Shown here: one piece after another, positions 25,609-34,221 of the stretch | Layout: each line of letters opens with the position of its first letter | Numbering within the stretch: position 1 is the first letter of the stretch | NCBI RefSeq assembly: GCF_009674565.1 | Contig: NZ_WKJL01000001.1 | Span: forward strand, 806,001 to 870,000 | Length of the DNA stretch: 64,000 bases | DNA from: Duganella aquatilis | GTDB lineage: Bacteria > Pseudomonadota > Gammaproteobacteria > Burkholderiales > Burkholderiaceae_D | Reading direction: 5' to 3' | Notes under the pieces: model-generated | Database searches by the model: none | What the model was told of the DNA's origin: nothing | The model's input: only the letters and a program-made list of their open reading frames with translations | Translations under genes and position numbers: made by a program

Positions 25609-26907
25609 ATGAGATTGCCTCCAGCGATACTCGCCAACGCCGAAGAAGTGTTGCGCGAGATTTTGCGCTTTGCCGCGCCAGCCGACACCACGTTGTCGCG
25701 CTATTTCAAAGACCACCCGCGCCTGGGCGGCCGCGAGCGCGGCGCCATCGCCGAGTCCGTGTACAACGTGCTGCGCAACAAGAACTTCTACACCGACTTC
25801 TCGGAAGCCGGCGGTGGCGCCACCATGCGCCGCCTGACCCTGCTGGGCATGGCCGACGCCGTTGGCCTGGACTCGCTGGGCGGCCTGAGCGAAGAGGAAG
25901 TGGCGTGGGTGCAGCGCATCCTGGAAATCGACCGCAAGCTGATGCACAAGTCGAGCCGCTCCAACATGCCGAAATGGCTGTTCGAGAAGCTGGTGGAGCA
26001 GTACGGCGAAGAAGAAACGCTGGCGCTGGCCGACAGCCTGAACACGCCGGCGCCGCTGGACCTGCGCGTCAACACGCTGAAGGCCAACCGCGAGGAAGTG
26101 ATCGCCAAGCTGGCCGAGGCGCCGATCCGCGCCACGCCGACGCCGTTCGCGCCGCAAGGCCTGCGCGTGCTGCAAAAGCCGCAGCTGCAAAACCTGCCGC
26201 TGTTCAAGGAAGGCCACATCGAAGTACAGGACGAGGGCAGCCAGCTGCTGTCGGCCCTGGTCGCGGCCAAGCGCGGCGAGATGGTGGTGGACTTCTGCGC
26301 CGGCGCCGGCGGCAAGACGCTGTCGCTGGGTGCGACCATGCGCAACACCGGCCGCCTGTACGCCTTCGACGTCTCCGAGAAGCGCCTGACCAAGCTGAAA
26401 CCGCGCCTGGCGCGCAGCGGCCTGTCGAACGTGCATCCGGTGGTGATCGCGCACGAGCGCGACGCCAAGATCAAGCGCCTGGCCGGCAAGATCGACCGCG
26501 TGCTGGTCGACGCCCCGTGCTCGGGCCTGGGCACCCTGCGCCGCAATCCGGACGTCAAATGGCGCCAGAAGCCGGAAGCCATCGCCGAACTGCAAGTCAA
26601 GCAGGCGGCGATCCTGGACGGCGCCGCCCGCCTGGTCAAGGGCGGCGGCCGCCTGGTCTACGCCACCTGCTCGGTGCTGGAGGATGAGAACGACTTCATC
26701 GCCAAGCAGTTCCTGGAAACCCATCCGGACTTCGAGCTGGTGCCGATGAGCAAAGCGCTGGCCGAGCAGAAGATCGATCTGGACATGGGCGACTACCTGA
26801 AACTGCTGCCGCACAAGCACCAGACCGACGGCTTCTTCGCCGCGGTCTTCGAGCGCAAGCAGATGGCCAAGAAGGCCAAGGAAGAAGTCGAAGCAGTCGA
26901 CGAGTAA
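25609..26907 (+). CDS. RsmB/Fmu-family rRNA or tRNA cytosine-5 methyltransferase
   Basis: 432 residues: an N-terminal NusB-like helical domain, then a SAM-dependent methyltransferase domain with the binding loop DFCAGAGGKTLSLG. The two catalytic cysteines are in DAPCSGLG (Cys304) and YATCSV (Cys354), the pair characteristic of RNA m5C methyltransferases. The protein ends in a lysine/glutamate-rich tail. RsmB targets C967 of 16S rRNA, and this is the closest match, but RsmF-type substrates are not excluded. It ends at a clear terminator. Confidence 0.9.
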   Translation: MRLPPAILANAEEVLREILRFAAPADTTLSRYFKDHPRLGGRERGAIAESVYNVLRNKNFYTDFSEAGGGATMRRLTLLGMADAVGLDSLGGLSEEEVAWVQRILEIDRKLMHKSSRSNMPKWLFEKLVEQYGEEETLALADSLNTPAPLDLRVNTLKANREEVIAKLAEAPIRATPTPFAPQGLRVLQKPQLQNLPLFKEGHIEVQDEGSQLLSALVAAKRGEMVVDFCAGAGGKTLSLGATMRNTGRLYAFDVSEKRLTKLKPRLARSGLSNVHPVVIAHERDAKIKRLAGKIDRVLVDAPCSGLGTLRRNPDVKWRQKPEAIAELQVKQAAILDGAARLVKGGGRLVYATCSVLEDENDFIAKQFLETHPDFELVPMSKALAEQKIDLDMGDYLKLLPHKHQTDGFFAAVFERKQMAKKAKEEVEAVDE

Positions 26908-26912
26908 TTCAG

Positions 26913-26937
26913 CAGGCCGGGTCTCCCGGCCTGTTTT
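26913..26937 (+). terminator. Intrinsic terminator after the purN-methyltransferase unit
   Basis: CAGGCCGGG (26913-26921) pairs perfectly with CCCGGCCTG (26925-26933) around TCT, followed by TTTT. Confidence 0.9.
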
Positions 26938-26976
26938 ACGTTAATCTACGCATCTCAATAGTTCACCACGTCCGCA

Positions 26977-28326
26977 ATGTCCCAACAACAGCCCCTGCTT
27001 AATCTGATCGACGACCTCACCGGCGACCTGCACGAGCCCAGCCTGCTGTGGCAGCTGGCCGCCATCATTCTTTCGGTGATCGTGGGATTCGGCCTGGCGC
27101 GGCTGCTGCGCAAGCGCTTCGGCCGCCGGCGCCACGAGGAACATCAGGGCGGCGTGCTGGGCTTCGGCGTGGAGAGCTTCGGCCGCGTGATGGCGCCGCT
27201 GGCGGTGATCGGCCTGCTGGCCTTGTCGCGCGTGATCCTAGCGCAGTACCACTACACCCACGTCAACTGGATCAAGATCGCGATGCCCATCTTCGGTTCG
27301 CTGGCGGTGATCCGCTTCACCTTCTACCTGCTGCGCCGCGTGTTCGCGCGCAACGGCCGCACCATCAGTCCGGGCATGCTGGCGTTCGAGAAGATCTTCC
27401 AGCTGCTGGTGTGGCTGGCCTTCGTGCTGTACATCACCGGCCTGTGGATCGACGTGTTCCAGTTCATGGACGACACCATCCTGCCGATCGGCAAATACAA
27501 GGTGTCGATCGCCGACATCCTGCAAGCCAGCGCCTCGGTGGCGGTGCTGCTGATGCTGGCGCTGTGGGCCGGCGCCGCGCTGGAAGAATGGCTGATGAAA
27601 ATGCCGGGCATGCACACCAACCTGCGGGTGGTGCTGTCGCGCACGGCGCGTGCGGTGCTGATCCTGGTGGCGGTGCTGATGAGCTTGTCGCTGGTGGGCA
27701 TCGACCTGACCGTGCTGTCGGTGTTCGGCGGCGCACTGGGCGTCGGCCTCGGTTTGGGCTTGCAGAAGATCGCCAGCAACTACGTGTCCGGCTTCGTCAT
27801 CCTGCTGGACCGCAGCCTGACCATCGGCGACATGATCACGGTCGACAAGTACAGCGGCAAGGTCACGCAGATCAACACCCGCTACACGGTGCTGCAAGGC
27901 CTGGACGGCATGGAATCGATCGTGCCGAACGAGATGCTGGTGTCGGGCGCGGTGCAGAATTCCTCGCTGTCGAGCAGCCTGGTGAATATTTCAACCAAGG
28001 TGTCGGTGGCGTATGACACCGATGTCGATTTCGTCATCCAGCTGCTGACCGAGGCGGCGGCGACGGTCGAGCGCGTGCTGAAGGACAAGCCGCCGTCGAC
28101 CACGCTGACCAGCTTTGGCGCCGATGGCCTGGACCTGACGGTCAGCTTCTGGATCAACGATCCGCAGAACGGCCGCAGCGGCGTGACGTCCGACGTCAAC
28201 CGCGCGATCTGGCGCGCGCTCAAGGAAAACAATATCTCTGTCCCATTCCCGCAACGGGAGATGCGCATCCTTGGCCCGGTGCCGGCCGCTCTGTCGGAGC
28301 CGGAAAGCACGACCGTGCCTAAGTAA
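26977..28326 (+). CDS. Mechanosensitive ion channel, MscS family
   Basis: 449 residues with several N-terminal transmembrane helices, then the pore-lining TM3 (LTVLSVFGGALGVGLGLGLQKIASNY), with the GxxxG and alanine/glycine packing that define MscS. The beta domain (GFVILLDRSLTIGDMITVDKYSGKV) and C-terminal alpha/beta domain follow. It releases solutes on hypo-osmotic shock. It has two to three extra N-terminal helices compared with E. coli MscS (286 aa), resembling medium-length paralogues. Single gene, about 70 bp after the previous terminator. Confidence 0.93.
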   Translation: MSQQQPLLNLIDDLTGDLHEPSLLWQLAAIILSVIVGFGLARLLRKRFGRRRHEEHQGGVLGFGVESFGRVMAPLAVIGLLALSRVILAQYHYTHVNWIKIAMPIFGSLAVIRFTFYLLRRVFARNGRTISPGMLAFEKIFQLLVWLAFVLYITGLWIDVFQFMDDTILPIGKYKVSIADILQASASVAVLLMLALWAGAALEEWLMKMPGMHTNLRVVLSRTARAVLILVAVLMSLSLVGIDLTVLSVFGGALGVGLGLGLQKIASNYVSGFVILLDRSLTIGDMITVDKYSGKVTQINTRYTVLQGLDGMESIVPNEMLVSGAVQNSSLSSSLVNISTKVSVAYDTDVDFVIQLLTEAAATVERVLKDKPPSTTLTSFGADGLDLTVSFWINDPQNGRSGVTSDVNRAIWRALKENNISVPFPQREMRILGPVPAALSEPESTTVPK

Positions 28327-28449
28327 TAGTCAGTGATTGAGGGCAAAGCATCCTCAAATCCGCACTGATTCATCGTACAATGTCGTCCAAAAGTCGGAAC
28401 CGGCGGGCGACGCACGCCTGTAAAAAATACAATCTTGGTTGGAGTAGTA

Positions 28450-29646
28450 ATGGATTTATACGCAGTATTGGATTTCCTGTCGAATGGCATCACCCGCCTG
28501 AGTGGCTGGGAAGTGTTCTTTTACACGATGGTGGTCACCCACATCACCATTGCTTCCGTGACGATTTACCTGCACCGCTGCCAGGCGCACCGTGCGCTGG
28601 ACCTGCATCCGCTGGTCAGCCACTTCTTCCGCTTCTGGCTGTGGCTGACCACCGGCCAGGTGACCAAGGAGTGGGCGTCGATCCACCGCAAGCACCACGC
28701 CAAGTGCGACACCGAGGAAGATCCGCACAGCCCGGTCACCCGCGGCATCAAGAAAGTGTTCTGGGAAGGCGCCGAGCTGTATCGCGCTGAATCGAAGAAC
28801 AAGGAAACCATGGACAAGTACGGTCATGGCACGCCGGATGACTGGATGGAACGCAACGTCTACACGCGCCATAGCGCGGCCGGCGTGGTGTCGCTGCTGA
28901 TCATTAACTTCGCGCTGTTCGGCGTGATCGGCATCACCGTGTGGGCGGTGCAGATGATGTGGATACCGGTGACGGCGGCCGGCATCATCAACGGCATCGG
29001 CCACTACTGGGGCTACCGCAACTACGATTGCGCCGACGCGGCCACCAACATCATCCCGTTCGGCCTGCTGATCGGCGGCGAAGAGCTGCACAACAACCAC
29101 CACACGTTTGCCACCTCGGCCAAGCTGTCGTCGAAGTGGTACGAGTTCGACATCGGCTGGGGCTATATCCGCGCGCTGGAAATGGTGGGCCTGGCCAAGG
29201 TGAAAAAACTGGCGCCGGAGCCGAAGTTCGCCAAGGACAAGCTGGAAGCCGACTTCGAGACGCTGCAATCGGTGATCGCCAACCGTTACGACGTGATGGC
29301 CAAGTACGCCAAATCGATCAAGCACGCGTGGAAAGAAGAGCTGGAGCACCTGAAAGACAAGGCCCAGCTGGAAGCGCGCTTCCTGAAATCGTCGCGCAAG
29401 CTGATGCAGCGCGAGCCGGGCAAGCTGGCAGCGCCGCAGCAGCAGCAGCTGGTGGAACTGTTCCAGCACAGCAAAGCGCTGGAAACCATGCACAATATGC
29501 GCGTGGAGCTGGGCGTGATCTGGGAGCGTTCGCACTTCACCCGTGACGACCTGCTGCACAAGCTGCAGGACTGGTGCAACCGCGCGGAAGCGTCGGGCAT
29601 CAAATCCCTGCAGGACTTCTCGCTGCGCCTGCGCAGCTACGCATAA
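28450..29646 (+). CDS. Acyl-CoA/fatty acid desaturase with C-terminal helical extension
   Basis: 398 residues. The membrane-bound di-iron desaturase core has three histidine boxes: HRCQAH (residues 42-47), HRKHH (79-83) and HNNHH (214-218), with four hydrophobic stretches. It inserts double bonds into acyl chains using O2. After about residue 285 there is a charged ~110-residue helical extension not needed for the fold, which resembles the C-terminus of ISL3-type transposases (REPGKLAAPQQQQLVELFQ..., WCNRAEASGIKSLQDF). The ATG at 28450 follows GGAG. A strong terminator is 2 bp downstream. Confidence 0.9.
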   Translation: MDLYAVLDFLSNGITRLSGWEVFFYTMVVTHITIASVTIYLHRCQAHRALDLHPLVSHFFRFWLWLTTGQVTKEWASIHRKHHAKCDTEEDPHSPVTRGIKKVFWEGAELYRAESKNKETMDKYGHGTPDDWMERNVYTRHSAAGVVSLLIINFALFGVIGITVWAVQMMWIPVTAAGIINGIGHYWGYRNYDCADAATNIIPFGLLIGGEELHNNHHTFATSAKLSSKWYEFDIGWGYIRALEMVGLAKVKKLAPEPKFAKDKLEADFETLQSVIANRYDVMAKYAKSIKHAWKEELEHLKDKAQLEARFLKSSRKLMQREPGKLAAPQQQQLVELFQHSKALETMHNMRVELGVIWERSHFTRDDLLHKLQDWCNRAEASGIKSLQDFSLRLRSYA

Positions 29647-29647
29647 G

Positions 29648-29675
29648 AAAATGGCCCTCCGGGGCCATTTTTTTT
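29648..29675 (+). terminator. Intrinsic terminator after the desaturase gene
   Basis: A 9-bp stem (AAATGGCCC with GGGCCATTT, loop TCCG) runs into eight T residues directly after the stop codon. Confidence 0.9.
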
Positions 29676-29721
29676 GCGGGTTAAAGTGCCGCATGCAACT
29701 ACTGCGCACCCGCCACCCAAT

Positions 29722-29749
29722 AAAAAAGCCACTCGATGAGTGGCTTTTT
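29722..29749. terminator. Bidirectional terminator between desaturase and rpmG
   Basis: AAAAAGCCACTC (29723-29734) pairs perfectly with GAGTGGCTTTTT (29738-29749) around GAT. Having A- and T-runs on both arms, it can stop transcription from both strands; it closes the rpmB-rpmG unit. Confidence 0.88.
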
Positions 29750-29768
29750 CGTAGAAGCTAAGACCGAA

Positions 29769-29936
29769 TTACTTGATCTTGGTTTCTTTGTAGATCACGT
29801 GCTTGCGTGCTTTAGGATCAAACTTGGTGATCTCCATTTTTGCAGGCATCGTGCGCTTGTTTTTGGTCGTGGTGTAGAAGTGACCAGTACCAGCGGTCGA
29901 TTCCAGCTTGATTTTGTCGCGGCCAGTTTTTGCCAT
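29769..29936 (-). CDS. rpmG: 50S ribosomal protein L33
   Basis: 55-residue L33: [20 protein letters not shown], then [20 protein letters not shown] and the C-terminal [14 protein letters not shown]. The TTKNKR and KMEIxKFDP segments are diagnostic. This is the cysteine-free form of L33 (the zinc-ribbon CxxC pairs are absent). It lies 13 bp after rpmB, the usual bacterial rpmB-rpmG order, and ends at a bidirectional terminator. Confidence 0.97.
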   Translation of the reverse strand: MAKTGRDKIKLESTAGTGHFYTTTKNKRTMPAKMEITKFDPKARKHVIYKETKIK

Positions 29937-29949
29937 GATAGCTCCCTAT

Positions 29950-30186
29950 TTAGACTTTTTCGCCACGGGCGCGCATGTCGGCCAGGACGGCATCGATGCC
30001 GACCTTGTCGATTACGCGCAGACCAGCGTTGGACAGACGCAGGGAGACCCAGCGGTTTTCAGATTCAACAAAAATACGACGGTTCTGCAGGTTAGGCAGG
30101 AAACGACGTTTGGTTTTGTTGTTTGCGTGGGAAACATTGTTGCCGACCATCGGCTTCTTCCCAGTAACTTGGCAAACACGTGCCAT
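29950..30186 (-). CDS. rpmB: 50S ribosomal protein L28
   Basis: 78-residue L28, starting [20 protein letters not shown] and ending [16 protein letters not shown]; the [19 protein letters not shown] block is diagnostic. The ATG at 30186 follows AAGGAG. Within the large subunit it binds 23S rRNA near the L33 site. It is the first gene of the rpmBG unit, behind a near-consensus sigma-70 promoter. Confidence 0.97.
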   Translation of the reverse strand: MARVCQVTGKKPMVGNNVSHANNKTKRRFLPNLQNRRIFVESENRWVSLRLSNAGLRVIDKVGIDAVLADMRARGEKV

Positions 30187-30227
30187 AACGCACTCCTTAA
30201 AAGACATTCCACAATTGGAAAAACGAG

Positions 30228-30256
30228 AGTATATCCAAAAACAGCAGGTTTTTCAA
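30228..30256 (-). promoter_or_regulatory. Sigma-70 promoter of rpmB-rpmG
   Basis: Read on the minus strand: TTGAAA (30251-30256), 17-nt spacer, TATACT (30228-30233). This is one of the best sigma-70 matches in the window, as expected for ribosomal protein genes. Confidence 0.8.
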
Positions 30257-30347
30257 TCACTTACGAAAAACAATTGTGTCTTGATATTGAGGATTTATTT
30301 AACAATTGTGAATTCGCTCGTAAACCCTTGAGCGCATAGGGGTAAAC

Positions 30348-31022
30348 CTAGAGTTGTCCATGCTCGGCAAACGAGTGAACCTGATGCCCGGCCACCACAA
30401 AATGGTCGAGGATGCGGATATCGACCAGCGCCAGCGCCTGCATCAGCGCTCGCGTCAGCAGCAGGTCGGACTCGCTGGGATCGGGCGTGCCGGACGGGTG
30501 GTTATGCGCCAGCATCACACTGGCGGCATTGCGCGCCAGCGCCTCCTTGACCACCTCCCGTGGATACACCGAGGTATGCGTCAGCGTGCCCCGAAACAAT
30601 TCCTTGGCGTCGATCAGCCGGTTCTTCACATCCAGGAACAGCACATGAAAGGATTCGAAGGAGCGGCCATTGAACAGCAAACGCAGGTATTCTTTGACCG
30701 CCCGTGGCGAGCTGAGCGTTGTGCCGGTGCGGATTTCCTCCATCAGGGCGCGCCGCGCCAGCTCCATCACCGCTTGCAATTGGGCGAATTTTGCCGGGCC
30801 CAAGCCGTTAATCTCGGAAAACTCCCGAAGTGTGGCGCCAAACAATCCTTGTAGCGAACCAAAGTGGTGCACCATGTGTTGGCCCAATTGGACTGCGTCC
30901 TGTCCGCGCACGCCAACGCGCAGGAAGATGGCCAACAGTTCCGCGTCGGACAGCGCACCGGCCCCCTCGCGTATCAGCCGTTCCCTCGGTCTTTGATCTT
31001 TTGGCCATTCATTGATCGTCAT
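30348..31022 (-). CDS. radC: RadC-family JAB-domain protein
   Basis: 224 residues: an N-terminal helix-hairpin-helix UPF0758 part ([13 protein letters not shown]..., [12 protein letters not shown]) and a C-terminal JAB/MPN metalloprotease-like domain with the zinc motif HNHPSG (His173 and His175) and the later serine/aspartate pair (SESD). RadC was once linked to DNA repair, but its role is unclear. The ATG at 31022 is chosen (MTINEWPK); the TTG further upstream gives a longer frame. It abuts a decayed toxin-antitoxin locus. Confidence 0.92.
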   Translation of the reverse strand: MTINEWPKDQRPRERLIREGAGALSDAELLAIFLRVGVRGQDAVQLGQHMVHHFGSLQGLFGATLREFSEINGLGPAKFAQLQAVMELARRALMEEIRTGTTLSSPRAVKEYLRLLFNGRSFESFHVLFLDVKNRLIDAKELFRGTLTHTSVYPREVVKEALARNAASVMLAHNHPSGTPDPSESDLLLTRALMQALALVDIRILDHFVVAGHQVHSFAEHGQL

Positions 31023-31080
31023 GGAAGCTCTCCGATAGAGCATTCATTATGGTCAAGCCAATTGGCGGGAATACTGACGT

Positions 31081-31308
31081 GTGTCTGATGAAGTGCAAAG
31101 ACGTGGTGAAAATAAAAGAATCAAATCGATGGTTGACGAGTCAGGCAATCCAAAGGGGGGCGATGCGGCGCGCTGGCTGGCCGTGTGGCTGGCCGCGCCG
31201 CTCCCAGCGCTGGGCGGCGCCACGCCCGCGAGCTATATGGACACCTTCGCTGGCCAGAAACTGGTGGAAGACCTGCTGTCGATGATTCAAAGCGGCGCTT
31301 ACGCATGA
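31081..31308 (+). pseudogene. Truncated Xre/MbcA/ParS-like antitoxin remnant
   Basis: A 75-codon frame from GTG 31081. Its second half, AARWLAVWLAAPLPALGG...MDTFAGQKLVEDLLSMIQSGAYA, is the toxin-binding C-terminal domain of Xre/MbcA-type antitoxins that pair with RES toxins. These proteins normally have about 60 more N-terminal residues, including a helix-turn-helix; here only 58 bp separate it from the divergent radC start, so that part is missing. Its stop overlaps the RES fragment start (ATGA), the standard gene junction. Confidence 0.72.
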
Positions 31309-31558
31309 CCCAGCCGGTCTGGCGCATCGCGGTGGACACGTCGTCGTACAAAGCAGGCGACCTGTCCGGTATCGGCGCGAAGATCACAGGCGGGCGCTGG
31401 AATAATCCAGGCTGCTTCTGGTTCCTTCAGTCATTGTCCCGGACGAGTATTGCGTTCTGATCGATCCGCAGCACCCTGACGCCGCTGGCCTCAGCGCCAC
31501 CACCGTGCGCAGGTGGATTTACGATCCGCGCTTCTTTTCCTGGCCGAGAAAGCGATGA
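31305..31558 (+). pseudogene. RES-domain toxin remnant with an internal deletion and frame change
   Basis: The N-terminal part (31305 to about 31410) reads MTQPVWRIAVDTSSYKAGDL then GAKITGGRWNNPG, the start of RES NAD-degrading toxins. The C-terminal part (about 31409-31558) is in another frame and reads RLLLVPSVIVPDEYCVLIDP, then HPDAAG and RRWIYDPRFFSWPRKR with a proper stop. Together they make about 83 residues against roughly 150 in intact RES proteins, so the centre, including catalytic residues, is lost. It should be inactive. Confidence 0.78.
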
Positions 31559-31611
31559 GGATCAAAGGTGGCTTACAATATGGCCTTTCCCAGTCCAACG
31601 AAGCTTAAGTC

Positions 31612-32064
31612 ATGTCTAACGAGCAACCTGTTGTCACCGCGTCGTCGTATCTCACCCTGAATTACCGTCTGGCTTCCCTGGAAGGCAAGGATATCGTTAC
31701 CACCTTCGGCACCACGCCGGCCACGTTGCTGATGGGCCAGGGCCAGCTGGCGCCGGTGCTGGAAGAATTGCTGATCGGCCTGCCTGAAGGCACGCACAAA
31801 ACCTTCGAGCTGGAGCCGGGCGTCGGCTTCGGCCCGCGCAATCCTGAATTGATCCGCGAAGTCAGCCGCGCCACGCTGGACCAGAACTCGGCGCCGGACG
31901 CCGACTACAAGATCGGCGACCTGGTCGACTTCGCCGCGCCGGGCGGCGGCCGCTTTGCCGGCATCCTGCGAGAACTGGGCGACGAAACCTGCCTGTTCGA
32001 CTTCAACCACCCGCTGGCCGGCCAGCCGCTGAAGTTTGAAGTGCATCTGATTTCCGTACTGTGA
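31612..32064 (+). CDS. fkpB: FKBP-type peptidyl-prolyl isomerase, SlpA/FkpB type
   Basis: 150 residues. The split FKBP fold is visible: the first strand pair ([15 protein letters not shown]), the [20 protein letters not shown] segment (family MGxGxLxPxxExxLxG), an inserted IF domain, and the return strand [17 protein letters not shown]. Such proteins act as cytoplasmic proline isomerases and chaperones. It is 7 bp upstream of ispH; the fkpB-ispH order is conserved in many proteobacteria, supporting both calls. Confidence 0.93.
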   Translation: MSNEQPVVTASSYLTLNYRLASLEGKDIVTTFGTTPATLLMGQGQLAPVLEELLIGLPEGTHKTFELEPGVGFGPRNPELIREVSRATLDQNSAPDADYKIGDLVDFAAPGGGRFAGILRELGDETCLFDFNHPLAGQPLKFEVHLISVL

Positions 32065-32071
32065 GGACTGC

Positions 32072-33037
32072 ATGAGCGATAAAGAACTTCTGTTGGCCCA
32101 GCCGCGCGGCTTCTGCGCCGGCGTCGACCGCGCCATCGAAATCGTCGAGCGCGCGCTGCAGCAGTTTGGCGCGCCAATCTACGTGCGTCACGAAATCGTC
32201 CACAACGCCTATGTGGTGAACGACCTGCGCGCCAAGGGCGCGATCTTTATCGAGGACTTGAGCGAAGTCCCGGCCGGCAATACGCTGGTGTTCTCGGCGC
32301 ACGGCGTGTCCAAGGCGGTGCGCGCGGAAGCCGATGCGCGCGGCTTCAGCATCTTCGACGCCACCTGCCCGCTGGTCACCAAGGTGCACGTGGAAGTGGC
32401 CAAGATGCGCAAGCAGGGCTGCGAGATCGTCATGATCGGCCACGACGGCCACCCGGAAGTCGAAGGCACGATGGGCCAGACGGAAGAGGGCATGTACCTG
32501 GTGGAGACCGTGGAAGACGTCGCCAAACTGGAAGTGGCCAAGCCGGACCAGCTGGCCTACGTGTCGCAGACCACGCTGTCGGTGGACGACACCGCCGACA
32601 TCATCGCCGCGCTGAAAGCCAAATATCCCGCCATCATCGAGCCGAAGAAGGGCGACATCTGCTACGCCACCACCAACCGCCAGGAAGCCGTCAAGTTCAT
32701 GGCGCCGCAGGTGGAGGTGGTGATCGTGGTCGGCAGCCCGAACAGTTCCAACTCCAACCGCCTGCGCGAAGTGGCGGAAAAAATGGGCACGCCCGCCTAC
32801 ATGGTGGACCACGCCGAGCAGATCGTCCCGGCCTGGTTGGACGGCAAACTGCGCGTCGGCGTCACGGCCGGCGCCTCGGCGCCCGAAGTGCTGGTGCAGT
32901 CGGTCATTGACCGCCTCAAGGAGCTGGGTGTGCGCAGCGTGCGTCCGCTGGACGGCGTGCTGGAATCGGTCACTTTCCCGATGCCCAAGGGCCTCGACGG
33001 CGTGTCGAAAGTTGCACCAATCGAGGGCGCAATCTAA
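32072..33037 (+). CDS. ispH: 4-hydroxy-3-methylbut-2-enyl diphosphate reductase
   Basis: 321 residues. The last step of the MEP pathway, reducing HMBPP to IPP and DMAPP with a [4Fe-4S] cluster. The three cluster cysteines are visible at Cys15 (PRGFCAG), Cys99 (DATCPLV) and Cys197 ([11 protein letters not shown]), with the conserved histidines in RHEIVHN and [14 protein letters not shown]. The length is normal for the family. Downstream is a 245-bp gap with the liv promoter. Confidence 0.97.
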   Translation: MSDKELLLAQPRGFCAGVDRAIEIVERALQQFGAPIYVRHEIVHNAYVVNDLRAKGAIFIEDLSEVPAGNTLVFSAHGVSKAVRAEADARGFSIFDATCPLVTKVHVEVAKMRKQGCEIVMIGHDGHPEVEGTMGQTEEGMYLVETVEDVAKLEVAKPDQLAYVSQTTLSVDDTADIIAALKAKYPAIIEPKKGDICYATTNRQEAVKFMAPQVEVVIVVGSPNSSNSNRLREVAEKMGTPAYMVDHAEQIVPAWLDGKLRVGVTAGASAPEVLVQSVIDRLKELGVRSVRPLDGVLESVTFPMPKGLDGVSKVAPIEGAI

Positions 33038-33178
33038 CTTTACCTGGCCAGAGCGGAATATAATTCAGCTTCACCAGCCTTATTCCGCGATTAGTTTTCC
33101 GGAATTCTGGCTATTATTTGCCTCGCTCTAAAATATTGTCGTTTCGGCTTAATAATGCGAAGCGATCGAGGCACTGTT

Positions 33179-33196
33179 CTGGCATGAAACTTGCAT
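33179..33196 (+). promoter_or_regulatory. Sigma-54 (-24/-12) promoter of the liv operon
   Basis: CTGGCATGAAACTTGCAT carries GG at 33181-33182 and GC at 33193-33194 separated by exactly 10 nt, matching the YTGGCAC-N5-TTGCW pattern at all but one position. It lies 87 bp before livH. Sigma-54 promoters need an enhancer-binding activator such as NtrC, so nitrogen-dependent control of branched-chain amino-acid uptake is implied. I did not identify upstream enhancer sites with confidence. Confidence 0.7.
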
Positions 33197-33216
33197 CGTG
33201 AACGTGTAGTCAACGG

Positions 33217-33248
33217 CGGCACTACGGGGACACCCGGGTGCCGTTTTT
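33217..33248 (+). terminator. Terminator-like leader hairpin before livH (possible attenuator)
   Basis: CGGCAC (33217-33222) pairs with GTGCCG (33238-33243), with an inner CGGG/CCCG stem (33225-33228 with 33233-33236), followed by TTTTT (33244-33248). Lying between the sigma-54 promoter and livH, it would be transcribed in the leader. Confidence 0.55.
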
Positions 33249-33282
33249 GTTACATGTCACGCAATCAAAGGTAAAGGCAAAA

Positions 33283-34212
33283 ATGGATACTTTTATCCAA
33301 CAAATTATTAACGGACTAGTGCTCGGCAGCATGTACGCACTGGTCGCGCTGGGCTACACCATGGTGTACGGTGTGCTCAATCTGATCAACTTCGCCCATG
33401 GCGACGTGCTGATGATCGGTGCGATGACCGGCCTCACCATCCTCAAACTCCTGAACCAGTACGCCCCCGACCTGCCTGGCTACGTCAAGCTGATGATCGC
33501 CATGGGCGGCGCCATCCCGGTGTGCATGGTGGTCAACGTGCTGATCGAGCGCATCGCCTACCGCCGCCTGCGCAACGCGCCACGGCTGGCGCCGCTGATC
33601 ACCGCGATCGGCATCTCGACCCTGCTGAACGTGTTCGCCATGATGATCTGGGACCGCAACCCGCTGCCGTTCCCGCAACTGCTGCCTTCCGATCCGGTGC
33701 TGATCGGCGGCGCCGTGATCACGCCGACGCAGATTCTGCTGCTGGCGCTGGCGCTGGTGTCGATGGCCGGTCTGGTGCTGCTGGTGGAAAAAACCCGCAT
33801 GGGCCGCGCCATGCGCGCGACGGCGGAAAACCCGCGCGTCGCCGGCCTGATGGGCGTCGATTCCAACCTGGTCATCGTTGCCACCTTCGCGCTGGGCGCG
33901 GCGCTGGCGGCGGTGGCCGGCGTGATGTGGGGCGCCAACTACGCGTCGGTGCAGTTCACCATGGGCTTCCTGCCGGGACTGAAGGCGTTCTGCGCCGCAG
34001 TGCTGGGCGGTATCGGCAACATCTACGGTGCGATGGTCGGCGGCATCGTGCTGGGTATTATTGAAAGCCTGGGCGCCGGCTACATCGGCGACCTGACCGG
34101 CGGCTTCCTCGGCAGCCACTATCAGGACATCTTTGCGTTCGTGGTGCTGATCCTGGTGCTGACGGTGCGTCCGTCCGGCATCATGGGCGAGCGCGTGGCG
34201 GACCGGGCGTAA
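33283..34212 (+). CDS. livH: Branched-chain amino-acid ABC transporter permease LivH
   Basis: 309 residues, about eight transmembrane helices. Family landmarks are GLVLGSMYALVALGYTMVYG at the start, LINFAHGD, and the cytoplasmic EAA-like loop GRAMRATAENPRVAGLMGVD. Its length matches LivH rather than the longer UrtB of urea transporters. First gene of livHMGF; the ATG at 33283 is preceded by AAAGG. No livJ/livK binding-protein gene lies within the window next to it, so that component is encoded elsewhere. Confidence 0.93.
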   Translation: MDTFIQQIINGLVLGSMYALVALGYTMVYGVLNLINFAHGDVLMIGAMTGLTILKLLNQYAPDLPGYVKLMIAMGGAIPVCMVVNVLIERIAYRRLRNAPRLAPLITAIGISTLLNVFAMMIWDRNPLPFPQLLPSDPVLIGGAVITPTQILLLALALVSMAGLVLLVEKTRMGRAMRATAENPRVAGLMGVDSNLVIVATFALGAALAAVAGVMWGANYASVQFTMGFLPGLKAFCAAVLGGIGNIYGAMVGGIVLGIIESLGAGYIGDLTGGFLGSHYQDIFAFVVLILVLTVRPSGIMGERVADRA

Positions 34213-34221
34213 GGAGACGAC

